Of a stretch of DNA of 64,000 nucleotides, positions 50,101 through 61,100 are shown piece by piece. The first letter of the stretch is position 1. Every line of letters starts with the position of its first letter. The DNA comes from Epinephelus fuscoguttatus (taxonomy: Eukaryota; Chordata; Actinopteri; Perciformes; Serranidae): NCBI RefSeq assembly GCF_011397635.1, contig NC_064771.1, positions 18,725,379 to 18,789,378 on the forward strand, given 5' to 3'. The notes beneath the pieces are model-generated. The model was not told the DNA's origin. It did not search any database and was given only the letters and a program-made list of their open reading frames with translations. Both the position numbers and the translations under genes were made by a program.

Positions 50101-53100
50101 GTATAGCATGTCGTCAAAAATATCACAAAAATGTCATAGTATAAGCATGTCATTCAAAATATCACAAAAAAAGTCATAGTATAGCATGTTGTCAAAAATA
50201 TCACAAAAAAGTCATAGTATAGCATGTCGTTCAAAACTGCATAAAAAGTCATAGTATAGCATGTCGTTCAAAATATCACAAAAAAAGTCATATTATAGCA
50301 TGTCGTTCAAAACTGCATAAAAAGTCATAGTATAGCATGTCGTTCAAAATATCACAAAAAAAGTCATAGCATGTCGTTCAAAACTGCATAAAAAGTCATA
50401 GTATAGCATGTTGTCAAAAATATCACAAAAAAGTCATATTATAGCATGTCGTTCAAAACTGCATAAAAAGTCATAGTATAGCATGTCGTTCAAAATATCA
50501 CAAAAAAAGTCATAGTATAGCATGTTGTCAAAAATATCACAAAAAAGTCATATTATAGCATGTCGTTCAAAACTGCATAAAAAGTCATAGTATAGCATGT
50601 CGTTCAAAATATCACAAAAAAAGTCATAGTATAGCATGTTGTCAAAAATATCACAAAAAAGTCATAGTATAGCATGTCGTTCAAAACTGCATAAAAAGTC
50701 ATAGTATAGCATGTCGTTCAAAATATCACAAAAAAGTCATATTATAGCATGTCGTTCAAAACTGCATAAAAAGTCATAGTATAGCATGTCGTTCAAAATA
50801 TCAAAAAAAGTCATATTATAGCATGTTGTTCAAAACTGCATAAAAAGTCATAGTATAGCATGTCGTTCAAAATTGCATAAAAAGTCATAGTATAGCATGT
50901 CGTTCAAAATATCACAAAAAAGTCATATTATAGCATGTCGTTCAAAACTGCATAAAAAGTCATAGTATAGCATGTCGTTCAAAATATCACAAAAAAAGTC
51001 ATAGTATAGCATGTTGTCAAAAATATCACAAAAAAGTCATAGTATAGCATGTCGTTCAAAATATCACAAAAAAGTCATATTATAGCATGTTGTTCAAAAC
51101 TGCATAAAAAGTCATAGTATAGCATGTCGTTCAAAATATCACAAAAAAAGTCATATTATAGCATGTTGTTCAAAACTGCATAAAAAGTCATAGTATAGCA
51201 TGTCGTTCAAAACTGCATAAAAAGTCATAGTATAGCATGTCGTTCAAAACTGCATAAAAAGTCAGTATAGCATGTTGTTCAAAATATCACAAAAAAAGTC
51301 ATAGTATAGCATGTCGTCAAAAATATCACAAAAATGTCATAGTATAGCATGTCATTCAAAATATCACAAAAAGTCATAGTATAGCATGTCGTTCAAAACT
51401 GCATAAAAAGTCATAGTATAGCATGTCGTCAAAAATATCACAAAAATGTCATAGTATAGCATGTCATTCAAAATATCACAAAAAAAGTCATAGTATAGCA
51501 TGTCGTCAAAAATATCACAAAAATGTCATAGTATAGCATGTCATTCAAAATATCACAAAAAAAGTCATAGTATAGCATGTTGTCAAAAATATCACAAAAA
51601 TGTCATAGTATAGCATGTCGTTCAAAACTGCATAAAAAGTCATAGTATAGCATGTCGTTCAAAATATCACAAAAAAGTCATATTATAGCATGTCGTTCAA
51701 AACTGCATAAAAAGTCATAGTATAGCATGTCGTTCAAAATATCACAAAAATGTCATAGTATAGCATGTCATTCAAAATATCACAAAAAAAGTCATAGTAT
51801 AGCATGTCGTTCAAAATATCACAAAAAAAGTCATAGTATGGCATGTCGTTCAAAATATCACAAAAAAAGTCATAGTATAGCATGTCGTTCAAAATATCAC
51901 AAAAAAAGTCATAGTATAGCATGTCGTCAAAAATATCACAAAAATGTCATAGTATAGCATGTCATTCAAAATATCACAAAAAAAGTCATAGTATAGCATG
52001 TCGTTCAAAATATCACAAAAAAAGTCATAGTATAGTAGGTTGTCAAAAATGTCACAAAAAAGTCATAGTACAGTATGTTGTTAAAAAAAATTACGAAAAT
52101 GTCATAGTATAGCATGTGGACAAAAATATCACAAAAAAGTCATAGTATAGTATGTTGTCAAAAATGTCACAAAAAAGTCACAGTATAGTATGTTGTCAAG
52201 AATATGAAAAAGTGATAGTATATAGTATGTCGTTCAAAATGGCATGAAAAAGTCATAGTATAGCATGTCTTTCAAAATATCACAAAAAAAGTCATAGTAC
52301 AGTATGTTGTTAGAAAACATTATGAAAATGTCGTATGGCATGTGTACAAAAATATCACAAAAAAGTCATAGGATAGTATGTCGTTCAAAATTGCATAAAA
52401 AAGTCACAGTATAGCATATTGTCAGAATGTCACAAAAAAGTCATAGCACATCGTAAAAAAGTCACAGTATAGTATGTCGTCAAGAATATCACAAAAAAGT
52501 CATAGTATGTCATTCAAAATGGCATGAAAAAGTCATAGTAGTGTCAAAAATGTCCAAAAAGTCATAATATGCCATATAAATGCCATAATATAGTAAGTAA
52601 TAAAAAAAGGTCATAAAAAGTGAGAGCATAGCATGTCATGAAAACTGTACTAAAAAAGTCACTTAGTTGGACAGTCCATCTACAGACGTTTTTTTAAGTA
52701 TTTGTAATATTTAATAGCTTGTTAGTTGAGATTCAAAGATTCAACTGTTCCGCATTCATCTGTAAATGTTTAACAGATTATTTAGGTTATTTGTAATCAT
52801 TCATGAACTGAAGTGTATATTCTTAGAATAATTTAGTTGAACTTTTTACTCAACCTCTGAAGCACAGGTCGCTAACCAAAATGTGATATAAAAAGTCACA
52901 GCATGTCCTTGAAGTCATACTGTAATGTGTCACAAAAAATGTAATAACAAATGTGTTATAAAGTCATATGGTTTGCCACTGATACATTTTACATCATCTC
53001 AACATCCAACAAAAAAACAATTTGTCAGATTTCCTGTTAAACTTCCTAAAGCAAAAATGTGTCACACTGTATGTGAAGTCGTCTGCTTCCTTTTCTTCCT

Positions 53101-53255
53101 GTCCAGGTGACAGTGACAGCACAGCTGTGATTGCCTGCTGCTGCTGGGGTCTCCTCTACGGCACCCAGGGGGTCCCTGAAGGCAACTACTCCAACCTTGA
53201 GTACCGGGACAGACTGGAACGCAGCGCCGAGCAACTCTACACCCTGTCACACTGA
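36340..53255 (+). CDS. adprh: ADP-ribosylarginine hydrolase (ARH1 type), 8 coding exons
   Basis: Removes ADP-ribose from arginine side chains (DraG/ARH fold, two Mg2+ ions, expected cytosolic). Exons read from the sequence: 36340-36347, 42302-42416, 42517-42625, 42994-43092, 46504-46609, 47981-48247, 48444-48658 and 53107-53255. All are bounded by AG/GT, and all phases fit, giving 1068 nt, 355 residues plus TGA; the human protein is about 357. Motifs: VGDALGYRN near residues 18-26; SDDTVLH with Asp63/Asp64; [47 protein letters not shown] with Asp308/Asp310. Both acidic motifs bind the metals and are changed in the inactive paralogue ADPRHL1 (ARH2), so this is the ARH1 type. No signal peptide or membrane segment. 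It converges with atxn2l. The least certain part is the 8-nt first coding exon; the rest is secure by homology. Confidence 0.93.
37498..38395. mobile_element. Dispersed element with GGGCGATATGG / ATATTGCCC ends
   Basis: Left end GGGTGGGCGATATGGCCATA with CAATATTTTGTG; right end GAAATTGAAATATTGCCCATC, roughly complementary. No coding sequence. It lies in adprh intron 1. Confidence 0.55.
38415..38936. mobile_element. hAT-like MITE with AAGTAAAAGTAC motif
   Basis: Ends CCACTGGTGGAGGAGGTATT and TACATTTTACCACTGCTG. The interior contains TTTACTTAAGTAAAAGTACT and TTGAGTAAATGTACGTAGTT. This is a widespread fish repeat by recognition; it lies in adprh intron 1. Confidence 0.7.
39970..40040. repeat. 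(CACT)n microsatellite (adprh intron 1)
   Basis: About 17 CACT units with one CATT interruption. Confidence 0.97.
41072..41086. promoter_or_regulatory. Consensus estrogen-response-element palindrome
   Basis: AGGTCA-CTG-TGACCT, an exact match to the AGGTCAnnnTGACCT palindrome bound by estrogen receptors. It is preceded by TCAAGGTCA, an estrogen-related-receptor/NR5A half site. Whether it is used is unknown. Confidence 0.5.
41349..41363. promoter_or_regulatory. Second consensus ERE palindrome with DR1-like half sites
   Basis: AGGTCA-CTG-TGACCT again, preceded at 41338-41350 by TGGTCA-A-AGGTCA, a DR1-type arrangement. Same tandem repeat as the first site. Confidence 0.5.
42302..42416 (+). CDS. 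adprh: adprh exon 2 (conserved N-terminal GDALGYR block)
   Basis: Encodes the first conserved helix of the ARH fold, ending PAIHQ before the GTCAAC donor. The acceptor reads cccagcag, a tandem NAGNAG site: use of the first AG would add one codon (an extra Arg). Incoming phase 2, outgoing phase 0. Confidence 0.92.
42517..42625 (+). CDS. adprh: adprh exon 3 (first metal-binding motif SDDTV)
   Basis: Encodes [15 protein letters not shown] followed by [19 protein letters not shown]. The two Asp of SDDT bind the catalytic Mg2+ ions in the ARH family. Acceptor ttgcag, donor GTGAGG, outgoing phase 1. Confidence 0.95.
42994..43092 (+). CDS. adprh: adprh exon 4
   Basis: Encodes [20 protein letters not shown] and then [12 protein letters not shown]. 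Acceptor ctcatag, donor GTGAGA, phase 1 in and phase 1 out. The following intron carries the L2 insertion. Confidence 0.93.
43320..43450 (+). mobile_element. LINE/SINE 3'-tail repeat, copy 2 (adprh intron 4)
   Basis: Shorter copy with GTGAATGGTTGTCTGTCTCT and GCTGGGATAGGCTCCAGCCC, ending in an ATGAATGAATAA run. Confidence 0.78.
43456..43722 (+). mobile_element. tRNA-like SINE-type dispersed repeat
   Basis: GAGGTAGAGCAGGCAACTAA, AGTGGTTCAATC (a weak B-box), TGGGCAAGATACTGAACCCC, ending AAAAGGCATTATATATG. It resembles a common fish repeat that starts with a tRNA-like segment. No functional tRNA can be folded. Confidence 0.55.
44132..44178. repeat. (GA)n microsatellite beside the L2 3' end
   Basis: About 15 GA units followed by GCGAGAGAAGGAGAG. 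Confidence 0.95.
44268..45230 (-). pseudogene. L2-type reverse transcriptase, C-terminal half
   Basis: Continues [14 protein letters not shown], then an in-frame TGA in place of the Gln of the PQG motif, then [18 protein letters not shown], the YADD box and the C-terminal domain ending [10 protein letters not shown]. With the frameshift this makes two disabling lesions. Confidence 0.85.
45238..46400 (-). pseudogene. L2-type reverse transcriptase, N-terminal half
   Basis: Open from before [20 protein letters not shown], with the upstream linker ([20 protein letters not shown]) in the same frame, to RFQFVGVK. It is cut from the C-terminal half by a one-base shift at about 45238. Contains palm motifs [10 protein letters not shown] and [11 protein letters not shown]. 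Confidence 0.82.
46504..46609 (+). CDS. adprh: adprh exon 5
   Basis: Encodes [20 protein letters not shown] and then [14 protein letters not shown]. The GCGAAMR block is strongly conserved in ARH1 proteins. Acceptor cttttag, donor GTAAGA. The L2 5' truncation point is only about 65-70 bp upstream. Confidence 0.95.
47981..48247 (+). CDS. adprh: adprh exon 6
   Basis: The largest coding exon (267 nt). It carries the family block [16 protein letters not shown] and the helices up to NYFCDKWQ. Acceptor ccgccag, donor GTAAGA; the Trp codon is split across the next junction (phase 2). Confidence 0.95.
48444..48658 (+). CDS. adprh: adprh exon 7
   Basis: Encodes [13 protein letters not shown] through [20 protein letters not shown] and ends in FHGG. 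The SGHDAPMIA block is invariant in vertebrate ARH1 proteins. Donor GTCAGA. The next intron (about 4.4 kb) is mostly minisatellite. Confidence 0.95.
49181..52660. repeat. Giant minisatellite in adprh intron 7 (about 3.5 kb, 37-39-bp units)
   Basis: Roughly 90 tandem units of GTCATAGTATAGCATGTCGT followed by one of two tails: TCAAAATATCACAAAAAA (unit about 38-39 bp) or TCAAAACTGCATAAAAA (about 37 bp). A third form reads TTGTCAAAAATATCAC. Units are nearly identical between about 49440 and 52020 and diverge at both edges. Open frames inside it ([17 protein letters not shown]) are repeat artefacts. Confidence 0.97.
53107..53255 (+). CDS. adprh: adprh exon 8 (second metal-binding motif, stop)
   Basis: Joins in phase 1 to give [12 protein letters not shown], the second metal/substrate motif, then a cysteine-rich CCCWG turn and the C-terminus QLYTLSH followed by TGA. 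Acceptor ctgtccag. Confidence 0.96.
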
Positions 53256-53795
53256 GTAGGCCGCCACAGCCTGCTGCACTGACCGAGTGTGTCCCAACTG
53301 AGGGGAAACTAGGCCGCACACTCTGACACATTGACGTAGAGCTAGTTGGCGAGCTCGGTAGTACATCGATTTAGGGGCCTGTCACTGAGCCACAAAGTGT
53401 GGTGTCATACATGCCTGAAGGGGAAGCAGAGTGGCCCACTAACCCAAAGAGGAGTCATGGCTGCCTTAACAAGGACTGTGTGCTGTATAATGAGGGGTCC
53501 CCCTAGTGAGCATTTTAAATTAACATGCAGAATTGCACCACTGAGTGGAACGAATCCGAGCTAATGAGAATGTGAAGAGAATACAAAGTCCCCTGGGAGG
53601 TAATTACTTTGTTTTGTCAGCCTGACATAATAGCAAATGCTTATCGAGCTTCAAATTAAATGTGCTCTTGTTATTGTCTAATGAAAAATAAATGTCTGCG
53701 TCTCATTATAGCTCTTAGCTTACTACAAAACTGTTAACTGTAATACTCAATTAATAGTACAATAAATAAAACAAACAAACCTTTTAAGTTGAGTT
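53256..53795 (+). other. adprh: adprh 3'UTR with polyadenylation signals
   Basis: Non-coding, AT-rich sequence after the TGA. AATAAA hexamers occur at 53687-53692 and, overlapping twice, at 53761-53770. The end near 53790 is inferred from normal cleavage spacing. Confidence 0.6.
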
Positions 53796-54456
53796 GAAAA
53801 CTTTATTTTTTGGTCATTGTTGTTTTAATATTTTTTTTGTCTTGTCCATTTTTTTATTAATTATATTTTCCTACAGGAGAGAAGAAGCAAAGGGGTGGTT
53901 TTAACTACTGGATTGAGTTAAAAGAAAAAAAGGGGGGGGAATGATTTGCTAAAAATCCCCTCTCCTCTTTAAATCCGTCCTTTCATGCTGTATTCATGAG
54001 AATCCCGTGACAGTCTGTGTTTCCCATTTGTGTCATGGTACTTAAAACACACTGCTGGAGGTGTCTGCTGCTGTTTGTCATCCGTGTTTTTTCCTCTCCG
54101 ACTGGTCCGCCCAGCAAGGTGCCTCATGTCTCTGAAATGGGAGGAAGTTGGAGAGAAGAGCAGGATGGCAGCAGGGGGTCGGGCGCGGCTCCTGTCGTCT
54201 GCCACCTTCATCATTAGCACTGAAAAGGTCCTCCTCGTCTGGGGCTGACACTGAGGTTTGTACTGATGAAGAACATTCCAGCAGAAAAATAAGGTGCTGC
54301 GAGACTTTTTGTCCTCTTCTCTCCTCTGCACGATCCTGTCAGTTTGTTTACTAATGAGTCGCGTTCAGTCTGGGCCTCGCGTCCAGCAGGCAGTGGGGGA
54401 TGATGGGGGTCATTCCTAAGAACAGTTGGGAAGGTGGAGAGGAGGGCGGGTGGGGT
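53790..54456 (-). other. atxn2l: atxn2l 3'UTR with polyadenylation signal
   Basis: Non-coding sequence after the TAA. The minus-strand AATAAA at 53802-53807 is the most distal good signal before adprh; another lies near 53855. The end is inferred. Confidence 0.55.
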
Positions 54457-55100
54457 TTAGTTTCCAGGCTGATGGAAGGGAGCAGGATGCGTCTGTACCT
54501 GCATTGCTGTTGGGAGGTAAACAGATAAAACAAACTGTAAATGTCACGCTTCAAACAACAGATAGAGAATCGGGATGGATTATACTCGGCTTTATGGCTC
54601 GTACCTTGTGGATGTCCTATGTAAAAGTGTTGGTGTGCTCCTTGCTGTGGTCCGTGCTGGGGGTGCTGAGGCACTGAGCCGGGGCCCTGCTGAGGAGGTG
54701 GCTGCAACATCACTAACTGAGGCTGACCGTGGCTCCCCGAGTGGTGGGGACCCGACATTGCTCCTTGTACATGGGCCTAGCGGGGTGAAGGAGGTGGCAA
54801 ATCAAAATTGAGAATACAAAGTTGTGTTTTATTAACTCATCTCATCATTTGGTCTGACCTGGGCTTTAAACAAATGATGCATGAGAAGGAACAGTAACCA
54901 CAAGCACTGTGGATCCATACCTGTGCTATCTGTCCCAGGGGGTACGTTGGTGGGATGCCCTGGTGGCTGTGGATGCTGTAGCCCTGAATGGGATAAGAGC
55001 CTTGTGGAGACGTGTGGCCTGGCGGCATGTTGGGTGGAGTGGGTGCTGACAGGGGACCTGAGTGGTACAAGGACTGAGGCTGTGGGCCAGACTGGGCGTT
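54457..55100 (-). CDS. atxn2l: atxn2l last three exons and stop
   Basis: Exons 54921-55100, 54605-54776 and 54457-54506. They encode NAQSGPQPQSLYHSG, a MPPGHTSPQGSYPIQGY block, AHVQGAMSGPHHSG to HFYIGHPQ, then AMQVQTHPAPFHQPGN and TAA. The ending matches the ATXN2L isoform tail. An alternative AG eight bases further in (54498) would give a different short C-terminus ending PNCS. Confidence 0.9.
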
Positions 55101-58100
55101 CTGAAAGGAAAGAACACGGCGTCAGAAGATTTGTCACAATAACAGTGTCCCAGAGGCGGGAATCTGCTCCATTAGATTTAACAATACAACAAATTCAATG
55201 TGTCTGTAGGTTTATAGGATTGTATTGTGAAAACTGACAATAATGTTGAAATGATATGGAAATGTACATTGCTTATTTTGTTTGAAAGATGTAGGGTGAG
55301 GCTATAGGATGCAGTTTAGCCATCATGAGGAAACTTAAGTAACTGAACCTCTTTGAATTTTAGCTAAAAACCCTTGTACACATTTCAATAGTATAGTATC
55401 AATATGGTTGAGGCTTTGTCTGTACGAATGTAATTCATTTAGAAATTTGGACACAGCAAATGTGTTTTGGTACATTTGGGAAATTCAAGCAGTCCTGTAT
55501 CTCACCTGTCCGGGACTAGGTGCAGTGTGCTGGGGAGGGGGCTGGTTGCCTGTCGGGGTACTGGAGGGCTGGGGCTGATGAACTGCACCTGAGTGGTGTG
55601 AGAAGGACTGTGGAGCTGCACAGGAGAAAGAGAGAATAAGTGTCAGGTTAATGCTTTACATCGTTTTACAGTCCATAGTGAGACTCCTCATGGACGTTTT
55701 CAAGGTTTTTAATCAGGCCACTTCAAGACCATCCATGAATCAAAAAACACTGATACCATATGGGAGCAGTTTAACCTAAAATATGGCACGTTTGGGTCCA
55801 CTCACCGTAGATGCCTTGCTGTGGTCCCTGAGGTCCGTCTCCCTGTGCAGAGAACTGGGGGCCTCCTGGGGGTCCCAGTGCTTGTGGGTGAGGACCCCCA
55901 CCTTGACCTATCATTCTTCCACCTTGCAACATGGAGTACATCTGCTGGAGAGAAGAGGGGAAACAGTGTACTTGTTTTATACGTAGGAGGTAAGATGTAC
56001 CTGGAGGCTGTGTGGCTGAACCACCTATGTTTAATTTAATGCTACCACAAACATTATGCTAATTAAAACCTTATTAAAAAACGGGGTTAGAGGGTAGCCA
56101 TCCTACCTGTCCAGGGTAGGGTGTCATGGCCTGGATGACCTGCTGCTGGCCGTACTGCTGTGGATTGTACTGAAGGTAGGACTGAGGGTAGGGGGACGCC
56201 ACCAGCGGGGCTCCGGCTGCTGACGCTGCAGCTTGTAGCATGGGTGGTGCTGAAGTACCATGGTCAGAGCGCTGAGCCACTACTGAGCCTGGTGGAGGCA
56301 AAGAATTATCATCTTATAGACATAGACACATCTATAGCAAGAGGCTAATTTTAAAGTGTTATTCTGTTAAGCAGATGTCACTGCACTGTTGTGTCGCAGG
56401 TTATAGCTATTTATAATTAAAACCACAGACGTAAGGCACTGTGGAAAGAAATGCTGCTTTTACCTTTGGTCCTGGGGTATTTTCCCTGGCTGACTGTAGA
56501 CATGGTGTACTGGTACATCGGTGGGGGCTGGAAGACAGAAATGATCAAGAGTCAACTCAAGAAAAAGCTTCCATGTCTTAAAATGACACTGGTAGTAAAC
56601 ATGTAAGAGTTGATTTGCTCACATACCTGCACAGAGTGGATCTGTGATACGTAGGAGAGGTAGGGGGTGTTGTAGAGTGGTCCCTGTCCGCCTGGGTGCT
56701 GAAGGACCACTGGGCTTGGAGGAGTTGGCCGAGGTGGGGTGGGCGCAGTGTTGGGCTTCGTCTGTACAACAACAGAACCAGAGGTCAATAAAAATGCATG
56801 TCACTTAGCTAATCACAGGGTTTCAACACATTATGTTCTACATATTTTACAGTAAGTGAAATAACAACATAGTGCCAACAGGTCTTTGACAGGGCTGGAA
56901 ATTAACATTTTTGTCCACCTGCCACTGTGGCCGATGGATTCCAAAATCTAGCAGCCACTCAACAGATTACTGTTGTTTTATTGGCTGGTGAGTTAACAAA
57001 AGCTAGCAGCCCCAGCATTTGGCTGCCGGCTGGCGTTTATTTCCAACCCTGGTCTTCTACTATAAAATAGATGCTGCAATAAATATTCAGAGCAAATGAC
57101 AGTATTTTTCATACTTTTTGTTAGACTTTGGTGCATAGTTTATGTCATGGACTCCACTTAAATTCATTCCCTGAATACTAAACTGCTCTTTATATACAGC
57201 ACCACCCTCGTCTCAGCCAAGATAATACATATTTTTTTTTTTTTTTTTTACATTTTAAGGATTCAGCAGGAATAAATGAGCTTACCATGGGCATTTGAGG
57301 TTTGATGGGGTTGAACTCTTTAGCGTTGGGGTTTAAGGTTGATTTCTTTACTTGGCTAGAAGATATGAAAAAATAATGTGTTAGCAAAAGACAATCACAA
57401 GGACATAAGAGAGCATGATGAAACAGTTTACAATCTCTTTGAAACGCACTCTGCCACGCCCTCTGGCCGCTCCGTCGTCTCAGACCTGGCGTCCTCGCTT
57501 CCTGGGGTCCTGGCTGGCTGCGGGGTGGCTGGTGAATGCCTGTCTGAAATGGGTGCAGCGGCGGCGCTTGGTGTGGCACCAGATGTAGTTGCGGTGTCCT
57601 TGGTGGCGTCCTCAGCAGGGGCTGGTGAAGGCTGAGGTTGGGGCTGGGAAGGACTGGGAGCTGGAGCCTGAGCTTTGGGCTCTGAAGCAGGGTGAGCGTC
57701 TGAGGGCGAAGGTGTGGCTGCGCTGGGTTGGGCGACGTCGCTGACGGCAGGTGGGGTTGCTGCTGCTGGGGAGCTGGGAGAGCTGGAGCTGCCTCCACTT
57801 GGCTGGAGCTGGGAAAAAAGTGGAAGACAAGGATTGAGTCGAAGGAAGAGAGGTAAATAAGGATGGAGGTGATGGCAAAAGGGGAAATAAGTAACAAAGA
57901 GTTACTAAACAGATAAAAGTAAGCAGGGAACATGTCCAACAAATATGAGCACATTTGCATATTTGTAGCAGGGTTTTTCCTGTGTAGGAAATTACACGGC
58001 AGCTGCCTCCAGCTCTTGACAAAACTCTAACGGGGATCTTCATGGAAAACACTTTACTAGCAAGCCTTACACTTGGATTTCTGTCATTTATGACTCTAAT

Positions 58101-61100
58101 TGCAGCATTATGCCACTGTGGTGGCGCTGTATCTTAACCAGCAAAGTACACCGGAAAAGGCACAGCTGAAACTGCCAAAGAGGAAGAAAAGACCCGTCTG
58201 TTTTGCAAAGCAGGGGCCAGCCCTATAAACGCCCAAGTATGTCTCTCACTGACTGATGACGCTACACCACTGGTTGGTACAGTTTTGGTGTTTCCCCACT
58301 TGTTACTGCATGTGCCACAGTATTTCCACTGATAACATCTTTGCCACCACACATTCACACCCACTCAAAAAACATCACCACAGCAAACAAACATCCTGCG
58401 ATCATGTGGAACACGGAAAGCCGATGAGGTCTTGATTAGTCTCCTTTTCCCTGCAGTTCAAAATTTTAATATAGTTTTATATCATCTGGTGGCATTTGAA
58501 TGCTGTTGCAAACAGCAGGTGACATTTATAAACATGGCTCTGTGTGCCTCAATCTGTGTGTCTGAACACTGCCTTGTACTGCGACTACGACGCCAGAGTG
58601 CGTCTGTTTACACCAGTAAAATGTGAGGAAATTAAATGTTCATTTTTATTTAATTTTCCTATTGAATTAACTTTTTCTCCCACTTTATCAAATAAAAGCT
58701 CAAGCAGACATCTGTAAAGCATGATACTAGTTCACTGCAATACATATACGCGACAGATACTGATAAAAGCAAATAATCTAAAATAGGAAGTGACATAATT
58801 AAAATAAATTATGAATAAAAAGATGTGCCTTAAGTGTCTTGTATAAGAGTGAGAGGGGATAATGGAAAATACAATAAATTTGTGATTTTTCTAATACTTT
58901 AAAAACAGGAGATTTTCATCAACAGAATGAGAATATTTTACAAGATACTCAGTCTATCAGTATTTGTGGTCATGTCCTCAGTCTAAAACATTGCTCAACC
59001 AGGTCATACATATAAAACATTACTGGGACTACTACAGAAAACTGCAGATGATCATTTATTATCCAGAGATTCACATTATAGACACCACTCAATATCTCTG
59101 TAACAGTTTGGCCATATTTCAGCACATGGACAGTGTTTCCCATGGACAGATTTTACATTGTCAGGCCGCCTAGATATATTAACAGCTGACAAAGTATATT
59201 TGTTGACTCATTTTAGCATTTTTTTTGTCAATCTGAGACGACAGCATCTGCGATCAATTAACTTGTGGACTGAGCTGTGTGCAGCACATTGATTCACGCA
59301 GCCCCTCATCTTTGCCCGCTCTCTCTTAACAAACACACTGACACAAACCAGTGTATGAACAGCACCTGCTTTCTGTACACACTGTGAGGTTCAAGTTTAA
59401 GAGAAGCTTTGCCGATTTTCAACCAGCTCTGACACTGCAGTGTGCGCAAATGAACAGTGTTTGGCTTCCTCCTGTGCAGCTGGAGCTCCCTGTCCATCTG
59501 CCAATGAACGTGTCAACCTAGTCTAGTTTCCCTACAATTGAAATTTGTGAGTCTCCCTGAAATTCCGTGGCTGTTGTGAATATTGTTTCTTTTGCGTCCT
59601 TTTCCGTCCAATTTCTTAAACATTACCTGAATTAACATCTCATCAGTGTATTGTTTTCAGCTTTGCAGACATGTCTCATAAAATCAACGACTATTCTACA
59701 AGCCAATTTCGTTGAGAGGAAATGATGAGGACAGATGAAACAGTGCAAGACATCATCTTAATATTACAGGCAGTTAAAAGGAAATAATTCATGTTATGTG
59801 GGGGAGCCCCTCTGTGTGGAGTTTGCATGTTCTCCCTGTGTCAGCATGGGTTTTCTCTGGGTACTCCAGCTTCTTCCCACAGTCCAAAGACATGCAGGTT
59901 AATTGGTGACTCTAAATTGTCCGTAGGTGTGACTGTGAGTGTGAATGGTTGTCTGTCTCTATGTGTCAGCCCTGTGATAGTCTGGTGACCTGTCCAGGGT
60001 GTACCCTGCCTCTCAAGGCCAAGCCATTGTCAGATATAACTACATTTCAGTAAATAGGTCTCACAAGTAATTTTTCTTACCGAACATTACGAGTAAAAAT
60101 GTCAAGACTTAAGTAATATGACTGTGCTTCACCTCCTCCACCCAAAAAAAGGTGGCACAACAGTAAATAATCACACACTGAAATCGAATAACCTCATCCT
60201 AGAAACCAGAGTCTCTGATGTACAGCTAATTTTTATACTAAGAAGTGTTGCATAAAAAGTGATGTCTCAATGTCGTGTGAAACGTTAATCGTCACAAATA
60301 AGTGAATGAGGGGTTGTTGTTTTTTTTTGAGGAATCATAACATCAGTGGTGTCTCAGGTCATAGCCTCTTGATTGGTCACAGACTTTCTAATTTCACGCT
60401 TCGACGAAAGGAAGCTGAACTCTTACCCTGAATTCCTTGCCAAATTTCCGCAGCTCCTCGATCTGCGACCTTTGCTGAACTGAGGGAACTGTTTGAGGAG
60501 AGAGAGGGGAGGGGGAAGGTTAATGAAGATGTGAAAATTTGGAAACTTCAATCTGTTGTCAAAAACATACAGGGCATGCAACTAAGCTCGAGTGGATGTG
60601 TGTATAGTTATATTAAAAAACTCATATCCTGTTCAAATTGAAGTCTTACACACCTTTACTGCTCTTGCTGTCCTCGGTGCTGCTGGGGCTCTCTGCGGCA
60701 CGCTCTTTTGCTGCACCAAGGATCTCATTCACTGTAAAGACAAGACAAACGGTAAACTAATTAGTTGCAGTACTTCACTAGATTCCACCTTCAAGACCTG
60801 TCACTTACTGCTGCCTCTCATTGAAGCAGATGAAGCTCACATCATTACAGAAAAATGAGTCTGACTTTGGTTTCAAACAAAATTAGGCAAGAAATGAGAC
60901 AGTACCATCAACAGGGAAAAGAGGGGCGGGACCAGACGTCTTCTGGGGAGGCAGGGAGACAGACGATGTGTCCAAATAAGGCGTGTCCTGGGAAGAACCT
61001 GATTTAGGAGAGCGAGTAGCTACAAGGACAGCGCAGGGAAAAATAAAGGTTAGGTTTCAGACAATCGGTCAATAATGTAAAAGAGGATTTTATAACAGCA

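Noticed and set aside
51727..52112. Repetitive [17 protein letters not shown] proteins
   Set aside because: Translation of the minisatellite only; unit lengths of 37-39 bp do not hold a frame across the array.
49181..52660. CRISPR-like array
   Set aside because: Units are contiguous with no unique spacers, and the locus is an intron in an animal genome.
36340..53255. ADPRHL1 (ARH2) as the identity of the plus-strand gene
   Set aside because: The catalytic SDDT and GGDSDST motifs are intact, whereas ARH2 proteins have changed residues at these places.
57190..58052. Long open frames on the minus strand through 57190-58052
   Set aside because: They run through an intron and out of phase with neighbouring exons. 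The third frame joins both neighbours in phase and gives the expected protein, so no frameshift is needed.
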